64,000 bases of DNA from Serripes groenlandicus (GCA_031761405.1 JASEVX010000033.1:1419918-1483917), one strand, 5' to 3'. Positions 9,516-19,863 are shown, numbered from the stretch's first letter. Numbers and translations are program-made. Notes: generated by a model from the letters alone, not told the origin.

Positions 9516-9595
9516 CTCAGAGGTGTAGTGGCTAAAGCATCCGACTCAAGAGCAGGAGACCAGGGTTTGACCCCGAGTCGGGTCATACCAAAGAC
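9516..9595 (+). mobile_element. Head of an S3 SINE, cut by a MITE
   Basis: CCTCAGAGGTGTAGTGGCTA, CATCCGACTCAAGAGC, and box B-like AGGGTTTGACCCCGAGTCGGG, then ATACCAAAGACTT. In the copy at 8844 the same phrase continues TTTAAAAATGG, so the MITE that follows used the TTAA here. The rest of the SINE is not found beyond the MITE. Confidence 0.6.
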
Positions 9596-9824
9596 TTAAC
9601 CTTTTCCCTCATATAGACGCTTTCTGACGCCTCTGCAGCAGACAACTTTTTGAAAACATAGTGACAAAAGAAGAAATTGCTCAAAACGAGCAATTTCTCC
9701 TTTTGCCACAATATTTTCACTTTTAGTCATAGGTTATCCATTCAATTATAGAGATATTCTGTATTTTGACAAAATATATTTAAAGTCGTCTGCTGCAGAA
9801 TTGTCGTATGAGGGAAAGGGTTAA
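9596..9824 (+). mobile_element. Young piggyBac-like MITE
   Basis: TTAA both sides, left end CCTTTTCCCTCATATAGACGC, intact GCTC/GAGC hairpin, right end CGTATGAGGGAAAGGG. Nearly identical to the reference copy. Confidence 0.92.
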
Positions 9825-10004
9825 ACTAGATGCTCACAGGCAATATGTGGAGAGCACTCCAAAGGTTTTATCCCAGACATAGTGCTCTTCCATGCAAGTT
9901 GACCTGAAGGCCTAGTTAGTTATGCGTTGAAACGTGTCTACTAGTGGGAAAAGGTTATAAGAGAACGGTCTTCTTTTTTTGCAAAATTTGTTTTCACTTC
10001 TGTC

Positions 10005-10425
10005 ATCATCACCTCATCATGGTGAACATGACTTTTTTTGTGTGCCCAGTAACTTGGGAATCCTATGATGCATGGTTTCTCATTTTGACCTTTGACTTCT
10101 AAGTGTGATCTTGATCTTTAAAGTCAAGCATTATTCTTGTGTGCGATACTTCACCTCATCATGGTGAACAGTAACTTGGAAATCCTACGATGCATAGTTG
10201 AGATGACTGGGCCAGACAAGGTACAGTTCTATCAAACAGTACTCATTTTGATCTTTGACCTCTAAGTGTGACGTTGATATTTGAGGCAGAGGGTCTTGTG
10301 CGCGACATGCCGCCGCATCATGGTGAACCTTCGTACCAAGTTTCTTGGAAATCCTATGATGCATGGTTAAGATGCAGGCCGGACAAGGTTCTGACAGACT
10401 CACGCATGCATGTACACACGCACCT
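10005..10425. repeat. Degenerate tandem repeat (140-160 bp units) with TGACCT motifs
   Basis: CATCATGGTGAAC recurs at about 10016, 10156 and 10318, each followed by AACTTGG.AATCCTA.GATGCAT. Intervening text has TTTGACCTCTAAGTGTGA and related TGACCT half-sites. It resembles the body of a pearl/Helentron-like element similar to that at 19864-20668; no termini were found. Confidence 0.55.
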
Positions 10426-10429
10426 AGAT

Positions 10430-10690
10430 TTCTACCTCAGATGAAAGTTCTGATGCATTTTCATGATGATTGGACATTCAATGAGGCCTGTAGAGTGATA
10501 ACGACATTTCCCTATGATGGTTAACGTTTCCATATAGTTTCAATCAAATCCATCCAACCATGCTTTAAATATGGATGCGGACTGATGGACAGAAAGGAAG
10601 ACAGAAGGAGGGGTTAAAGGACAGGCGGACAACACTAAACCAATATCCAATCTGCCTTTGGGATAACCAATTCTATGTATTTTAAGCAGA
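10430..10690 (+). repeat. Dispersed repeat shared with 7020-7320
   Basis: CCCTATGATGGTTAACGTTTCC, AATCAAATCCATCCAACCATG and AAACCAATATCCAATCTGCC match the other copy. Here a GGACAGAAAGGAAGACAG-rich stretch is inserted between the shared blocks, as in the microsatellite part of pearl-like elements. Confidence 0.5.
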
Positions 10691-10694
10691 CAAC

Positions 10695-10924
10695 TTAACC
10701 CTTTCCCTCATATAAACGCTTTCGGACGCCTCTGCAGCAGATGGCTTTTTAAAAACATAGTGACAAAAGAAGAAATTGCACAAAACGTGCAATTTCTCCT
10801 TTTGCCACAATGTTTTCCACTTTTAGTCATAGGTTATCCATTCAATTATGGAGATTTTCTATGTTTTGACAAAATACTTTCGAAGTCATCTGCTGCAGAA
10901 TTGTCGTATGAGGGAAAGGGTTAA
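10695..10924 (+). mobile_element. Young piggyBac-like MITE, GCAC/GTGC hairpin
   Basis: TTAA both sides, full-length ends. Central hairpin ATTGCAC-AAAAC-GTGCAAT flanked by GACAAAAGAAG / CTCCTTTTGCCACAATG. Member of the subfamily with the compensatory stem change. Confidence 0.92.
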
Positions 10925-11541
10925 CTCAGAATGTGTTTCATGAGGCAAGCCATTGCTGTACAAAAAGACAAATTTATTAATAAAATCAGCCTCACCAAAA
11001 AAAAAAGTCCAAAACTACAAGACAGAATCCATTAGAAGTAGAGCACTCTCTGTTTCCTGTTTTATCCAATCTCTGCCCTTCAAAGCTCCGATAATGCCTG
11101 ATAATGCCGGGGTTCTAATTAGCTCTTGAATGCATCCTCCCATTGATCAGTGAAACATGAAATCAAGTTATTGATCTGCTAATATCTCCGAAGATTGCAA
11201 TTATGTTTTTTATCATTTTATTGTCTCTTTTCTTTCTTTACTTATTCACAGAAGTGAGACAATTCAATGGTCCATGACTCAGATTGCTTTCATTGCTTTT
11301 AAACCATCAATTATCTTCCCCTGTGAAAGGGTAATGCAGAAAGGTTGTAATTATATCCAAAAACAAAATGTGGTTAAAACCGTTTGCAAATAACCTAAGG
11401 ATATAAAGAAAGATATTCAATCAGAAAGTTGACCTTGAGGCCTTTTAAAAATAGACTTAAATTGTTGTCTTTTCTCAATTCAACTATTTTGTTGATGTTT
11501 ATTCAAAATGTAAATGATCTGTGTCTTGTTGCATCCCCTAT
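10925..11541. other. No recognisable feature
   Basis: AT-rich sequence with no repeat, RNA gene or sustained open frame that I can support. Confidence 0.4.
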
Positions 11542-11775
11542 TTTAACCCCTTTCCAACATACAACAAAACTGTAGCAGTCAATTTTGAAAATGTCTGCGC
11601 AAATATATGGATAATCTCCATGAATGAACAATTATGTATTGAATATAGTTAAATACATTGTGGCAAAAGGAAATTGTGGAAATTGCTCATCATGAGCAAT
11701 TTCTCCTGTAGTAAGAATATTTTCATAAGATGTCTCTTGCAGATGCGTCACGCATCTGCATGTAAGAAAGAAATA
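11542..11775 (-). mobile_element. Old decayed MITE copy
   Basis: TTAACCCCTTTCCAACATACAAC start, TGTAGCAGTCAATTTTGAAAA, hairpin GAAATTGCTCATCATGAGCA + ATTTCTCC with a small duplication (GGAAATTGTGGAAATTG), and GATGCGTCACGCATCTGCATG at the right. Confidence 0.65.
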
Positions 11776-12015
11776 ACAGGGTATATGAGAAAACAGATGA
11801 GGCAACCAATTCTACAGCAGAAGACCTTGAAAACTTCTAGGTAATATGGAAAATCTCTATAAATGAAAGGATAAGTATGGAACAGAGTTGCAAACATTAT
11901 GGCAAAAAGGAGAGGTTTGTTCTTCATGAGCAATTCATCCTTTTGCCACAATGTTTTCATTAGTTTTCTGTTGCAGGTGCGCCATATTATGCATCTGCAT
12001 GTAAGAAAGAAATAA
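11776..12015 (-). mobile_element. Old MITE copy in local tandem with the next
   Basis: CAACCAATTCTACAGCAGAAGACC starts the unit; it has ATTATGGCAAAAAGGAGAGG / CATCCTTTTGCCACAATG arms and ends GCATCTGCATGTAAGAAAGAAA. The phrase ATGTAAGAAAGAAATAACAGG..TATATGAGAAAACAGA occurs at both ends, so about 240 bp were duplicated in tandem. Confidence 0.6.
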
Positions 12016-12072
12016 CAGGCTATATGAGAAAACAGACCAGGCAACCAATTCTACAGCAGATGACCTTGAAAA

Positions 12073-12825
12073 CAAGAGGACCATGATGGCCCTGGATCGC
12101 TCACCTGATTTTTTTTTTTCACTTTAGCCATATAAGCCCCGCCCCCCCTGGCGGCCATAGTTTCCAAACAATCAACTTGGCTTGAAGGAATCTGACAGAG
12201 GGTCACCTTAGGAACGTTTCTAAACAATTATTTGAAAATCGGCCTGACACTTTTGGAGGAGAAGATTTTTTAAGTTTTCACTATAGCCATATAAGGCAAA
12301 ATAGCCCGCCCAATGGCGGCCATGTTTTTCGACCAATCAACATGGCTTGAAGGAATCTGATAGTGGGTCACTTAAGGAACATTTCTACAAAATTATTTGA
12401 AAATCGACCTGACACTTTCGGTTGAGAAGATTTTTTAAGTTTTCACTATAGCCATATAAGGCAAAATAGCCCCCGCCCTCCTGGCGGCCATGTTTTTCGA
12501 CCAATCAACATGGCTTGAAGGAATCTGATAGAGGGTCATCCAAGGAACATTTCTACAAAATAATTGGAAAATCTGCCAACCAGTTTGGGAGAAGAAGAAT
12601 TTTGAAGCTTTTTTCATTTCGTTGCCATGGAAACCAGAATTCTGCATGGATCCCAACAATTTGAATGAATTCTGGTGAGGTCATTGAGATGACGCTTCCT
12701 GTAAAGTTCCATTCCAATTGACCCACTGGTTACTGAGGAGAAGAAGTTGACGCACGATGCACGACTACGCCGGACAAAAGGCGATCACAATAACTCACCT
12801 TGAGCAAATTGCTCAGGTGAACTAA
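12073..12825 (+). mobile_element. Pearl/Helentron-like non-autonomous element (TCACCTGA type)
   Basis: Starts CAAGAGGACCATGATGGCCC with GCTCACCTGA close behind. The body has imperfect repeats of about 165-168 bp (GGCGGCCAT at 12150, 12315 and 12483; each with CCAATCAACATGGCTTGAAG and GAGGGTCA). It ends with the 3' hairpin CTCACCTTGAGC-AAAT-TGCTCAGGTGA followed by ACTAA. The 5' TCACCTGA and 3' TCAGGTGA are matched inverted motifs. It sits inside an old MITE at GAAAA/CAACTGG. Layout agrees with pearl and HINE elements described from oysters; no Rep/helicase is present. Confidence 0.75.
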
Positions 12826-12931
12826 CAACTGGGCAAATATAGAAAAAATTCTCTATTAATGACATGATACTAATGGAACAGAGTTTAAAACAATGTGGTA
12901 CAAAATAGGAGAAATTGCTCTTGACATGAGA

Positions 12932-13230
12932 TTGATTGATTGATTGATTGGGGTTTAACGCCATTTTTAACAATTTCTTTGTTATATCACGGCGGCCAGT
13001 CACCTACAAATGTATTTCCTGGTTTTCTCACACCAGTACTCCACACAACAATCTTCCCAAGCAGCTGGCTGCGTTTCCACATAGACTTAGCCCATTGGTG
13101 GAAGACGAATGACGCATGTCGCATTGACTTTTGTCAATCGTCGGAAAGAAAGTTGGCCGAGCCGGGATTCGAACTCACAACCCCTTGATTGACAGCCCGC
13201 GTCGCTACCGACTGAGCTTCCAGGGCTCGG
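12932..13230 (-). mobile_element. tRNA-derived SINE S1 with target duplication
   Basis: Minus-strand full-length copy: (ATTG)n tail at the left, GGGTTTAACGCC, CACGGCGGCCAGTCACCTAC, body, and box B-like GGGATTCGAACTCACAACCCC, then the head ending GGGCTCGG. Flanked by the direct repeat CTCTTGACATGAGA (12918-12931 and 13231-13244), a clear target-primed insertion into the old MITE. Confidence 0.9.
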
Positions 13231-13333
13231 CTCTTGACATGAGAAGTTTCTCCTGTAGTCACAATGTTTTCAAAAGTTGTGTGGTGCAAAATATCAAAGT
13301 ATTTGTCTATATAACCTTGTAATGGCAAGACTG

Positions 13334-13496
13334 TAAACACTTTCCCACCTACAACACATCTGCAGCAGACGACTTTAAAAACATATAGGCAAAACTGAGG
13401 AAAATCTCAATAGATGAAAGTAAAATTATTTAATTAATTTGAAATCATTGTGGAAAAAGACTTCTGCTGAAGATGCATCTGCAGGTGGGAAAAGGT
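13334..13496 (-). mobile_element. Old MITE copy, shortened
   Basis: CACTTTCCCACCTACAACAC, TCTGCAGCAGACGACTTTAA, TAGATGAAAGTAAAATTATT and GATGCATCTGCAGGTGGGAAAAGG. The central hairpin is lost after CATTGTGGAAAAAG. Confidence 0.65.
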
Positions 13497-14089
13497 AAAG
13501 AGGAAAAAGCTTCATCATATTTGAGATGAATTACATCTTGAGTTCCTGTTTCCTTTAATATATACAAAGTAAAGCAATATTATAAATAGCTATTTTATAT
13601 GATACAATTTTTATTTCATACGTAATATGAATTCAAAGGATAAACTTACGAAACAAGCTTCAGTTTTCTATCCAGAACTTATCCATTTCCCTGGAAACTG
13701 TGTGAAAACCCATCGCTCATTACTCCCGACAGCTATGTTTATGAGATTGATTCAGTTTATAACAGTCAAGATAACATTTTACATCTAAACCCCCTTGGAC
13801 ACTTATGATGATATATTCAACCACTGCAGAACAAAATAACACCCACTTACATACCAGCGCAGACAAAATTCTTATAACTTTACAGAATGTCTTCTTTACC
13901 CGCACTGCTAGCATGTCTGCAGTAGAATAATATCTGTGAACCAGGCCATATTGAACGGTAATCGACTGATCTGATTCAGAGACGAAAAACAACAGAGACG
14001 AAAAACAAGCGAGTTCAGGGTTAATTAAATTTGTCATAACAATCTACATGTTGCATATACATCATGCATGACAAATTAAGACGTTACAA
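13497..14089. other. No recognisable feature
   Basis: An open minus frame at 13720-14037 (105 codons) has no recognisable motif and no splice or composition support, so it is not called as a gene. No repeat seen. Confidence 0.35.
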
Positions 14090-14305
14090 CTTGTAGACGC
14101 ATTTTGACACATCTGCAGCAGACGACTTCTGAAAACCTTGTGGCAAGAGAAGAAATTGCTCAAAACGAACAATTTCTCATTTTGCCACAATGTTTTAAAC
14201 ATTATTTGATCATTAAACTCCCATTCATGGAGATTTTTTTCATGTTCTTGTCAATATTTTTTCAAATTTGTCTGCTTCGAAATTGTTGTATGTGGGAAAG
14301 GGTGA
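14090..14305 (+). mobile_element. Old MITE copy
   Basis: TAGACGCATTTTGACACATC, TGCAGCAGACGACTTCTG, GAAATTGCTC-AAAAC-GAACAATTTC hairpin, TTCATGGAGATTTTTTTC and GTATGTGGGAAAGGG. The left terminal CCCTTT is missing. Confidence 0.65.
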
Positions 14306-14399
14306 AGACGTTTCCACTTTCCTTGCCCTTTTTACCTCTAATTAATGATACCCCTTTTGGAATAAAAACATTGTAGATTTAACGAAACATTTTAGATCT

Positions 14400-14612
14400 T
14401 CACACATTTTGATGCATCATCTATATCAACAGCTGACAACATTCAAAAACATTAAACATTGTAGCAAAAAGAATTCAGTTACTTCTTTTGCCATAATGTA
14501 TCCATTTCTATTCAAACAATATGCTTTCATTTAAAGGGATTTTCCATATAATTTGTCCTTGACGTTTTCAAAGTCATCTTCAGTGGATTTATTGTATATG
14601 GGAAAGGGTTAA
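14400..14612 (+). mobile_element. Old decayed MITE copy
   Basis: CACATTTTGATGCATCATC, AACAGCTGACAACATTC, degenerate arms (TTGTAGCAAAAAGAATTC / TACTTCTTTTGCCATAATG), CTTTCATTTAAAGGGATTTTCC and GTATATGGGAAAGGGTTAA. Confidence 0.6.
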
Positions 14613-14737
14613 ATGCTTTCAGTCACCCAAATAAAATTGACATCTGACAAACCCTTGAGGAATGAATAACCTACAATAAAATTCAAGTAGCAATCATTTT
14701 CTCTCTAACTCAATATACCTCCATATTAGACCTAATA

Positions 14738-14925
14738 TAGACAGCTTTTTGAAAACATGGCAACAAAAGAAGAAATTGCTCAAAACGAGCAATTTCTCCT
14801 TTTGTCACCATGTTTTCAACTCTATTCAATTATTGTACTTTCATTTTAAGGGAGTTTCCATTTTTTTTTCAGGTATGTTTTCAAAGTCATCTACTGCAGA
14901 TTTGTTGTATGTGGGAAAAGGTTAA
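14738..14925 (+). mobile_element. MITE copy, left end truncated
   Basis: Starts inside the element at TAGACAGCTTTTTGAAAAC; hairpin GAAGAAATTGCTC-AAAAC-GAGCAATTTCTCC is perfect; right half is of the old type (CTTTCATTTTAAGGGAG, GTATGTGGGAAAAGGTTAA). A mix of young-looking left and old-looking right. Confidence 0.65.
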
Positions 14926-15084
14926 CATCATGCCATATTCTCCTTCACACTGTATCCATGTTTTATTTATACCACCATATTTGGAGCTTACTATGAAGAT
15001 CATGTTCAATCTTCACAATTCTGTGAGCAACCCCCCCCGCCTCCCCCAGGAGTTTCATTTTAATCTTTTTTCAGTTAAAGACTT

Positions 15085-15393
15085 TGCTATTCCTCTGAAG
15101 CAGACAAGCTTTCATGACTTTGGGGAAAAATGAGAAATTGCTCATCATTAGCAATTTCTCCTTTTCCCATGATGTTTTCAACTCACTATCCGAGTTAGTT
15201 TTGTCCACATTTTTCTCAGATATATTCAACGCAGATGTCTCTTAAAATAGCGTATCGGGTCAACTCTATCCCTGATACAGAAATGCATGCCTTTTAAAAT
15301 CATTCTAACGGTAATGGAGATTTTCCATATTTTTTGCCTAGATGTTATCAAAGTCGTCTGCTGCAGATTTGCTGTAATGTGGGAAAGGGTTAA
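15085..15393 (+). mobile_element. Old MITE copy with internal insertion
   Basis: CTGAAGCAGACAAGC, hairpin GAGAAATTGCTCATCATTAGCA + ATTTCTCC, then about 90 bp of unrelated sequence (15230-15290), then TAATGGAGATTTTCCATAT, TCGTCTGCTGCAGATTTGC and GTGGGAAAGGGTTAA. Confidence 0.6.
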
Positions 15394-15535
15394 GATACAT
15401 GCATATGTAAAGACTGAACAAATCAATCATAATGTATCAGCTAGGTTGAGTCAGCATCTATCTCTATTTCAGCCAGTTGGGGATCTTAAATCACATGTCT
15501 CTTTCTAAACTGGGATTGTAGAAAGGAAAACTAAT

Positions 15536-15853
15536 CCCGGCTGTAGCTTTTCCAGGGACTCTTACTAAAATCCCCGGAAAATCCCCGGAGTATTCGGACA
15601 ACTTTCCAGGGACACTTTGGGATAACCTGACACTTTCCATGGAAAATCCAGTTTAACCCGGAAATTCCATGGAAAAACCCTGAACGGTTCTGTGAACGCC
15701 CTGGAATAGTTCCGTGGACCCCGGAGTATTCGGACCATTTCCAGCGTTTCCGCATCTTAACATTAAATTCTTTGTTATTTTCCATGGTTTTCCTGTATTT
15801 TCCGTGTATTTTTGTATTTTCTGTTAAGAGTCCCCGGAAAAGCTACAGGCGGG
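15536..15853. mobile_element. Foldback element with CCCGSCTGTAGC ends
   Basis: Imperfect inverted ends: CCCGGCTGTAGCTTTTCC-AGGGACTCTTA at left, and at right the complement of CCCGCCTGTAGCTTTTCC-GGGGACTCTTA. The 318-bp interior is full of CCCCGGA, TTTCCATGGAAA and TTTCC motifs. I see no flanking duplication, no ORF and no second copy in the window. Confidence 0.6.
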
Positions 15854-15947
15854 CAGCTTATCTAGCAGGGCTTTAGTGAATGCTCTGGTGAGAATGTACA
15901 TATGCACAGGCTTGTCCGAGTCTTCACTGTATGCAGATGCACTAAGT

Positions 15948-16133
15948 CCCCTGTATCAATAAACAGAGGCATTCAGCTCTTTTCCCCACAATATCTCTCT
16001 TATCATCCAACCAAACCCGCTATGCTGTGTGTATACTCAAAAGACGATTCTTGTGAGTACCCACAACATAGGGTTAGAGGGTAAAATAATGATTTTAGAA
16101 AGTAAGAAAATCCCCTTATCCAGAGGCTCTGGA
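15948..16133 (+). mobile_element. Foldback MITE family M3
   Basis: CACAATATCTCTCTTATCATCC, then the foldback AAACCCGCTATGCTGTGTGTA..CTC / GAGTACCCACAACATAGGGTT (with the loop shortened), then ATTTTAGAAAG and CCCCTTATCCAGAGGCTC. Confidence 0.6.
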
Positions 16134-16163
16134 TAGATACTCCTCATATAAATAAAATAAAAT

Positions 16164-16397
16164 TTAACCCTTTAACTCATATAGATGGTTTTTGACGCCT
16201 CTGCAGCAGACGGCTTTTTGATAACAAATATAGTGACAAAAGAAGAAATTGCACAAAACGTGCAATTTCTCCTTTTGCCACAATGTTTATCACTTTTTGT
16301 CATAGGTTATCCATTCAATTGTGGAGATTTTCTATGTTTTGACAAAATACGTTCATAGTCGTCTGCTGCAGAATTGTTGTATGAGGGGAAGGGTTAA
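16164..16397 (+). mobile_element. Young piggyBac-like MITE, GCAC/GTGC hairpin
   Basis: TTAA both sides. The left end reads CCCTTTAACTCATATAGATGG, a few changes from consensus. Hairpin ATTGCAC-AAAAC-GTGCAAT. Right end GTATGAGGGGAAGGGTTAA. Confidence 0.88.
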
Positions 16398-16663
16398 TCA
16401 ATTATGAAATATTCTACAAAAAGGTGGAAAAGTTTTGGACTGCATCATAATCATAACTTCAATTTTTGTTCATATTACATTTAATTCTGTAGATGTTTTT
16501 AAAACAGACAACTCCGAAAGTGATTCGGTATAAGCAAGTAGTTTTACTCCAGTTTTCGTCTAAAAAGTAAATAACAAGGTATCCACAAAACAGCAAGTTA
16601 TCTTGTCCTTCAAATTCCCTCTAATGCAATATAATTTACATGTAATTTAAATATATTTGCATT

Positions 16664-16878
16664 AACCCCCCTTTCCCACATACAGCAAATCTGCAGCAGA
16701 CGACTTTGAACCCATCCAGACAAAAATAGGAAATAACTCTATAAATGTAAGTTTAATTATTGAAAAGAGTGGAAAACATTGTGGCAAATGGAGCAATTTC
16801 TCCTTTTGCCACAGTTTTCAAAATTCATCTGCTGCAGAGGCATAAATATGTCAGCGACTGTATGTGGGAAAGGGTTAA
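16664..16878 (-). mobile_element. Old MITE copy
   Basis: TTAACCCCCCTTTCCCACATAC, CTGCAGCAGACGACTTTGAA, short hairpin GTGGCAAATGGAGCAATTTC + TCCTTTTGCCAC with the left part of the loop lost, CATCTGCTGCAGAGGC and TGTGGGAAAGGGTTAA. Confidence 0.7.
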
Positions 16879-17244
16879 GCAGCACAACACATTATCAAAG
16901 ATGGGCATTATCCTCGCACAGATAAACTTCAGAAATGCAAAGTATATAAGAAACAATGCACGCACTCCTTTGGTTGTCATTTTATGTCCGGGAATATTAT
17001 GAGCAGTTTTTACTTTTGTCACATCTCTTTTCATTAATTGTACATGTATCTGTAAAGATTTCCCATAGTTTTGTCTAGGAAGTCACCAGCTTCCGATTTT
17101 TTACGTGAGAAAGGGTTAAACACAGGACATACAAGAACATTTATCTAAATCATTTTCCTTTTTGAAGACAACAAAAGATCATCTGTCTATCTCTAGATAA
17201 GGGCAGCATTTGTCAGACCATAATCTTCCTTTCTCCATTACTGC

Positions 17245-17465
17245 TTAACCCTTTCCCTCATATAGACGCTTTCTGACGCCTCTGCAGCAGACGGCTTTTT
17301 GAAAACATAGTGACAAAAGAAGAAATTGCTCAAGATGAGCAATTTCTCCTTTTGCCACAATGTTTCCACTTTAAGTCGGTTATCCATTCAATTATTTTTC
17401 CATTTTTTGACAAATTATGTTCAAAGTCATCTGCTGCAGAATTGTCGTATGAGGGAAAGGGTTAA
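17245..17465 (+). mobile_element. Young piggyBac-like MITE
   Basis: TTAA both sides; hairpin ATTGCTC-AAGAT-GAGCAAT (variant loop); a few bases missing around CATTCAATTATTTTTCC; right end TATGAGGGAAAGGG. Confidence 0.9.
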
Positions 17466-17754
17466 CCAACTTCTGAAGAAGCAGACTGTCTTTTTAATAT
17501 GATTCAGCCATCACCAGCAATCACCTTAAATACATTATGGGAAAGAAGTACTGGATTCTCAAAATGGGCATAATTATCTCCTTTTTTCACATGTTTTCAA
17601 AAGACATTGCAGGCTTAATTCAGAGACAATTAAATATTGAAAAATATGTTAAGATCAGTTCTTTCGCACGCTAAAATTTGCATGTAAAACAACTGAGGAT
17701 TTTGTTTTTAATACAGGAAATATTAAACCCACTGGGCATGAAACAAACAACTTT

Positions 17755-17960
17755 AAAACCCTTTCCGTTATACAAACAACATTTAACGCATCTGCAGAAG
17801 ACAATTTAATGGAAGGCACTATAGAATTCAAACCAATTTCTCCTTTTCCCACGATGTCATGGATGCAATTAATTATCCAGATTTAACAAAATTTAACCAA
17901 CATATATTCAAAGCAAATGCTCCAAAAATGTCAAGCCAGGTAAAATGTTAACCCTTTCCA
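17755..17960 (+). mobile_element. Old MITE fragment(s)
   Basis: AACCCTTTCCGTTATACAAAC, ACGCATCTGCAGAAGAC, CAATTTCTCCTTTTCCCACGATG are family blocks; right of 17900 a second CCCTTTCCAACATATAG start is visible at about 17950 without a body. Confidence 0.45.
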
Positions 17961-18196
17961 ACATATAGATAACTGTATTTATAGCTGCCTAAGGCAAAAT
18001 TCATTGTTTTCTATGCCATTAAAACTCTTCTGTTCATCAACCAAATGAGTAAGTTTTTCCAAATGAAATGTATCTAAATCCTTTCAAAAAATATTGGAAA
18101 TTCAATTTCAATGATTAAAGCATGTTAAAGACCCAAGACTTAAATTTGTTAATCCTTTCAACGATGCAGACACATTTTGAAACATCAGATTGACTC

Positions 18197-18426
18197 TTAA
18201 CCCTTTCCCTCATATAGACGCTTTCTGACGCCTCTGCAGCAGACGGCTTTTTGAAAACATAGTGACAAAAGGAGAAATTGCACAAAACATGCAATTTCTC
18301 CTCTTGCCACAATGTTTTCCACTTTTTGTCATAGGTTATCCATTCAATTATGGAGATTTTCTATGTTTTGACAAAATACGTTTAAAGTCGTCTGCTGCAG
18401 AATTGTCGTATGAGGGAAAGGGTTAA
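18197..18426 (+). mobile_element. Young piggyBac-like MITE, GCAC-type hairpin with one mismatch
   Basis: TTAA both sides, full ends. The hairpin ATTGCAC-AAAAC-ATGCAAT has the GCAC left arm but A instead of G opposite the C, one unpaired position. Otherwise nearly identical to the copy at 10695. Confidence 0.9.
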
Positions 18427-18713
18427 AGGGAGAAATTGCATCCAATAGTCATTTCTTCTTTTGGCACAATGTTTTTCCACTTAATATAAAAAAAATACTC
18501 TCAATCATAGTAATTGTCCATACTTTTGCCTAGATGTTTTTCCAAGACCATAATTAGACTGCTTTTGAACAACAGTGCCCAACTGTAACAAATTTGCCCG
18601 TCAAAGAGGCATACCTCTTCAATTGGCCATTTTCTTTTAATGTAACAGAGGTGTTAATTATGCCAATAAACATTCACAGCAAGATTGATGGAAGATTGGA
18701 TTAGAACTGTTGA

Positions 18714-18928
18714 AGTTAACAAATCTGTAGCAGACAACTTTGAAAAACATAGTAACAAAAACCTGAAAAAAATCCATAAAAGATAGCTTAACTGTTAAAT
18801 AAAGTTGAAAACTTTGTGGCTAAAGGAGAAATTGCTCATCATGAGCAATTTCACTTTTGGCCATAATGGTTTCAAAAGTCGTCTGCTGCTATTGCGTCAA
18901 AATGCGTCTGCAGGTGGGAAAGGGTTAA
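18714..18928 (-). mobile_element. Old MITE copy
   Basis: TTAACAAATCTGTAGCAGACAAC, hairpin GGCTAAAGGAGAAATTGCTC + ATC + ATGAGCAATTTCACTTTTGGCC, TCGTCTGCTGCTATTGCGTC, and GGTGGGAAAGGGTTAA. Similar to the copy at 5857-6082. Confidence 0.7.
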
Positions 18929-18934
18929 AGAGCA

Positions 18935-19430
18935 GAAAAGGCCCATTTATCAAATTTTGGATGATTAAAGGGCCATAATTCAAAAGTGCCTAAAGCAATT
19001 TGGCAGGTTATCGGACTTGTTCAGCAAGTTTGGTGAAGATTAGATGAAATCTGTTCATCTGTACTTTTGATAATTAAAAGGGCCATAATCCAAAAGTGAC
19101 TTTGGCAATTTGGCTGGTTATCGGACTTGGCCCAGACATTATGCCCACCAACATGTTCAACAAGTTTGGTGAAGATTAGATGAAATCTGTTCAACAAAGA
19201 GAGTAAACAAGGCTAATATGTTGTACTTTTGATAATTAAAAGGGCCATAATCCAAAAGTGCCTTTGGCAATTTGGCTGGTTATCAGACTTGGCCCAGACA
19301 TTATGCCCACCAACATGTTCAACAAGTTTGGTGAAGATCAGATGCAATCTGTTTGACTAAGAGAGGGGACAATATTTGAAAGCCGGTTCCCATAATTTGG
19401 CCCATTTACAAACAGGGGTATAAGAGGGAG
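18935..19430. repeat. Tandem repeats of about 160 bp (GGGCCATAATCCAAAAGTG)
   Basis: Three units share GATTAAAAGGGCCATAAT..AAAAGTG, GGCAATTTGGCTGGTTATC, AACAAGTTTGGTGAAGAT and AGATGAAATCTGTT. It looks like the body of a pearl/Helentron-like element lacking recognisable ends. Confidence 0.65.
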
Positions 19431-19863
19431 AGATTCATGATTTCCTACAGGTTATAAACATTTTGAGAAAAGGAAAAAAAATGCTTACATTATTAGCATT
19501 CCCTCTATATTTAATCAATGTGGAAAACCTTGAGCTTTATAAATAGAATCTGCAATGTGAGGAAATTATCTTTGCCAACCAGAATTTATTTCATACCTAC
19601 ACTAGTGTATATAGAAATCTACACCAAGGTCAGAAACCTTACCTTGTTCCATTCATTATCCCACCATAGTGACACCTGTTAATTACAGGTGTATCACATT
19701 CATGGGAATAGATACATCACACATACTGACATCTAATTACATGTCAAATATGCAGATTATAGATATATTCATTTTTCCAATATTCAGAGAAACAGAGAGT
19801 TACGACCTCACAAGATGGAAAGCCTCTGCAACACTTTACAAAACTAGAATTGTTTTTGCAAAA
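19431..19863. other. No recognisable feature
   Basis: AT-rich. A small perfect hairpin ACACCTGTTAATTACAGGTGT lies at about 19671-19692. Nothing else supported. Confidence 0.35.

Larger units (their letters stand above)
12016..13325 (-). mobile_element. Old MITE split twice by later insertions
   Basis: MITE pieces lie at 12016-12072 (TACAGCAGATGACCTTGAAAA), 12826-12931 (GCAAATATAGAAAAAATTCTC, GGAGAAATTGCTCTTGACATG) and 13231-13325 (GAAGTTTCTCCTGTAGTCACAATG, GTTGTGTGGTGCAAAAT). Between them sit a Helentron-like element and an S1 SINE. The pieces join in family order. Confidence 0.65.

Noticed and set aside
13720..14037. 105-codon minus frame
   Set aside because: No domain, no repeat relation, no splice signals and no composition shift; chance frame in AT-rich DNA cannot be excluded.
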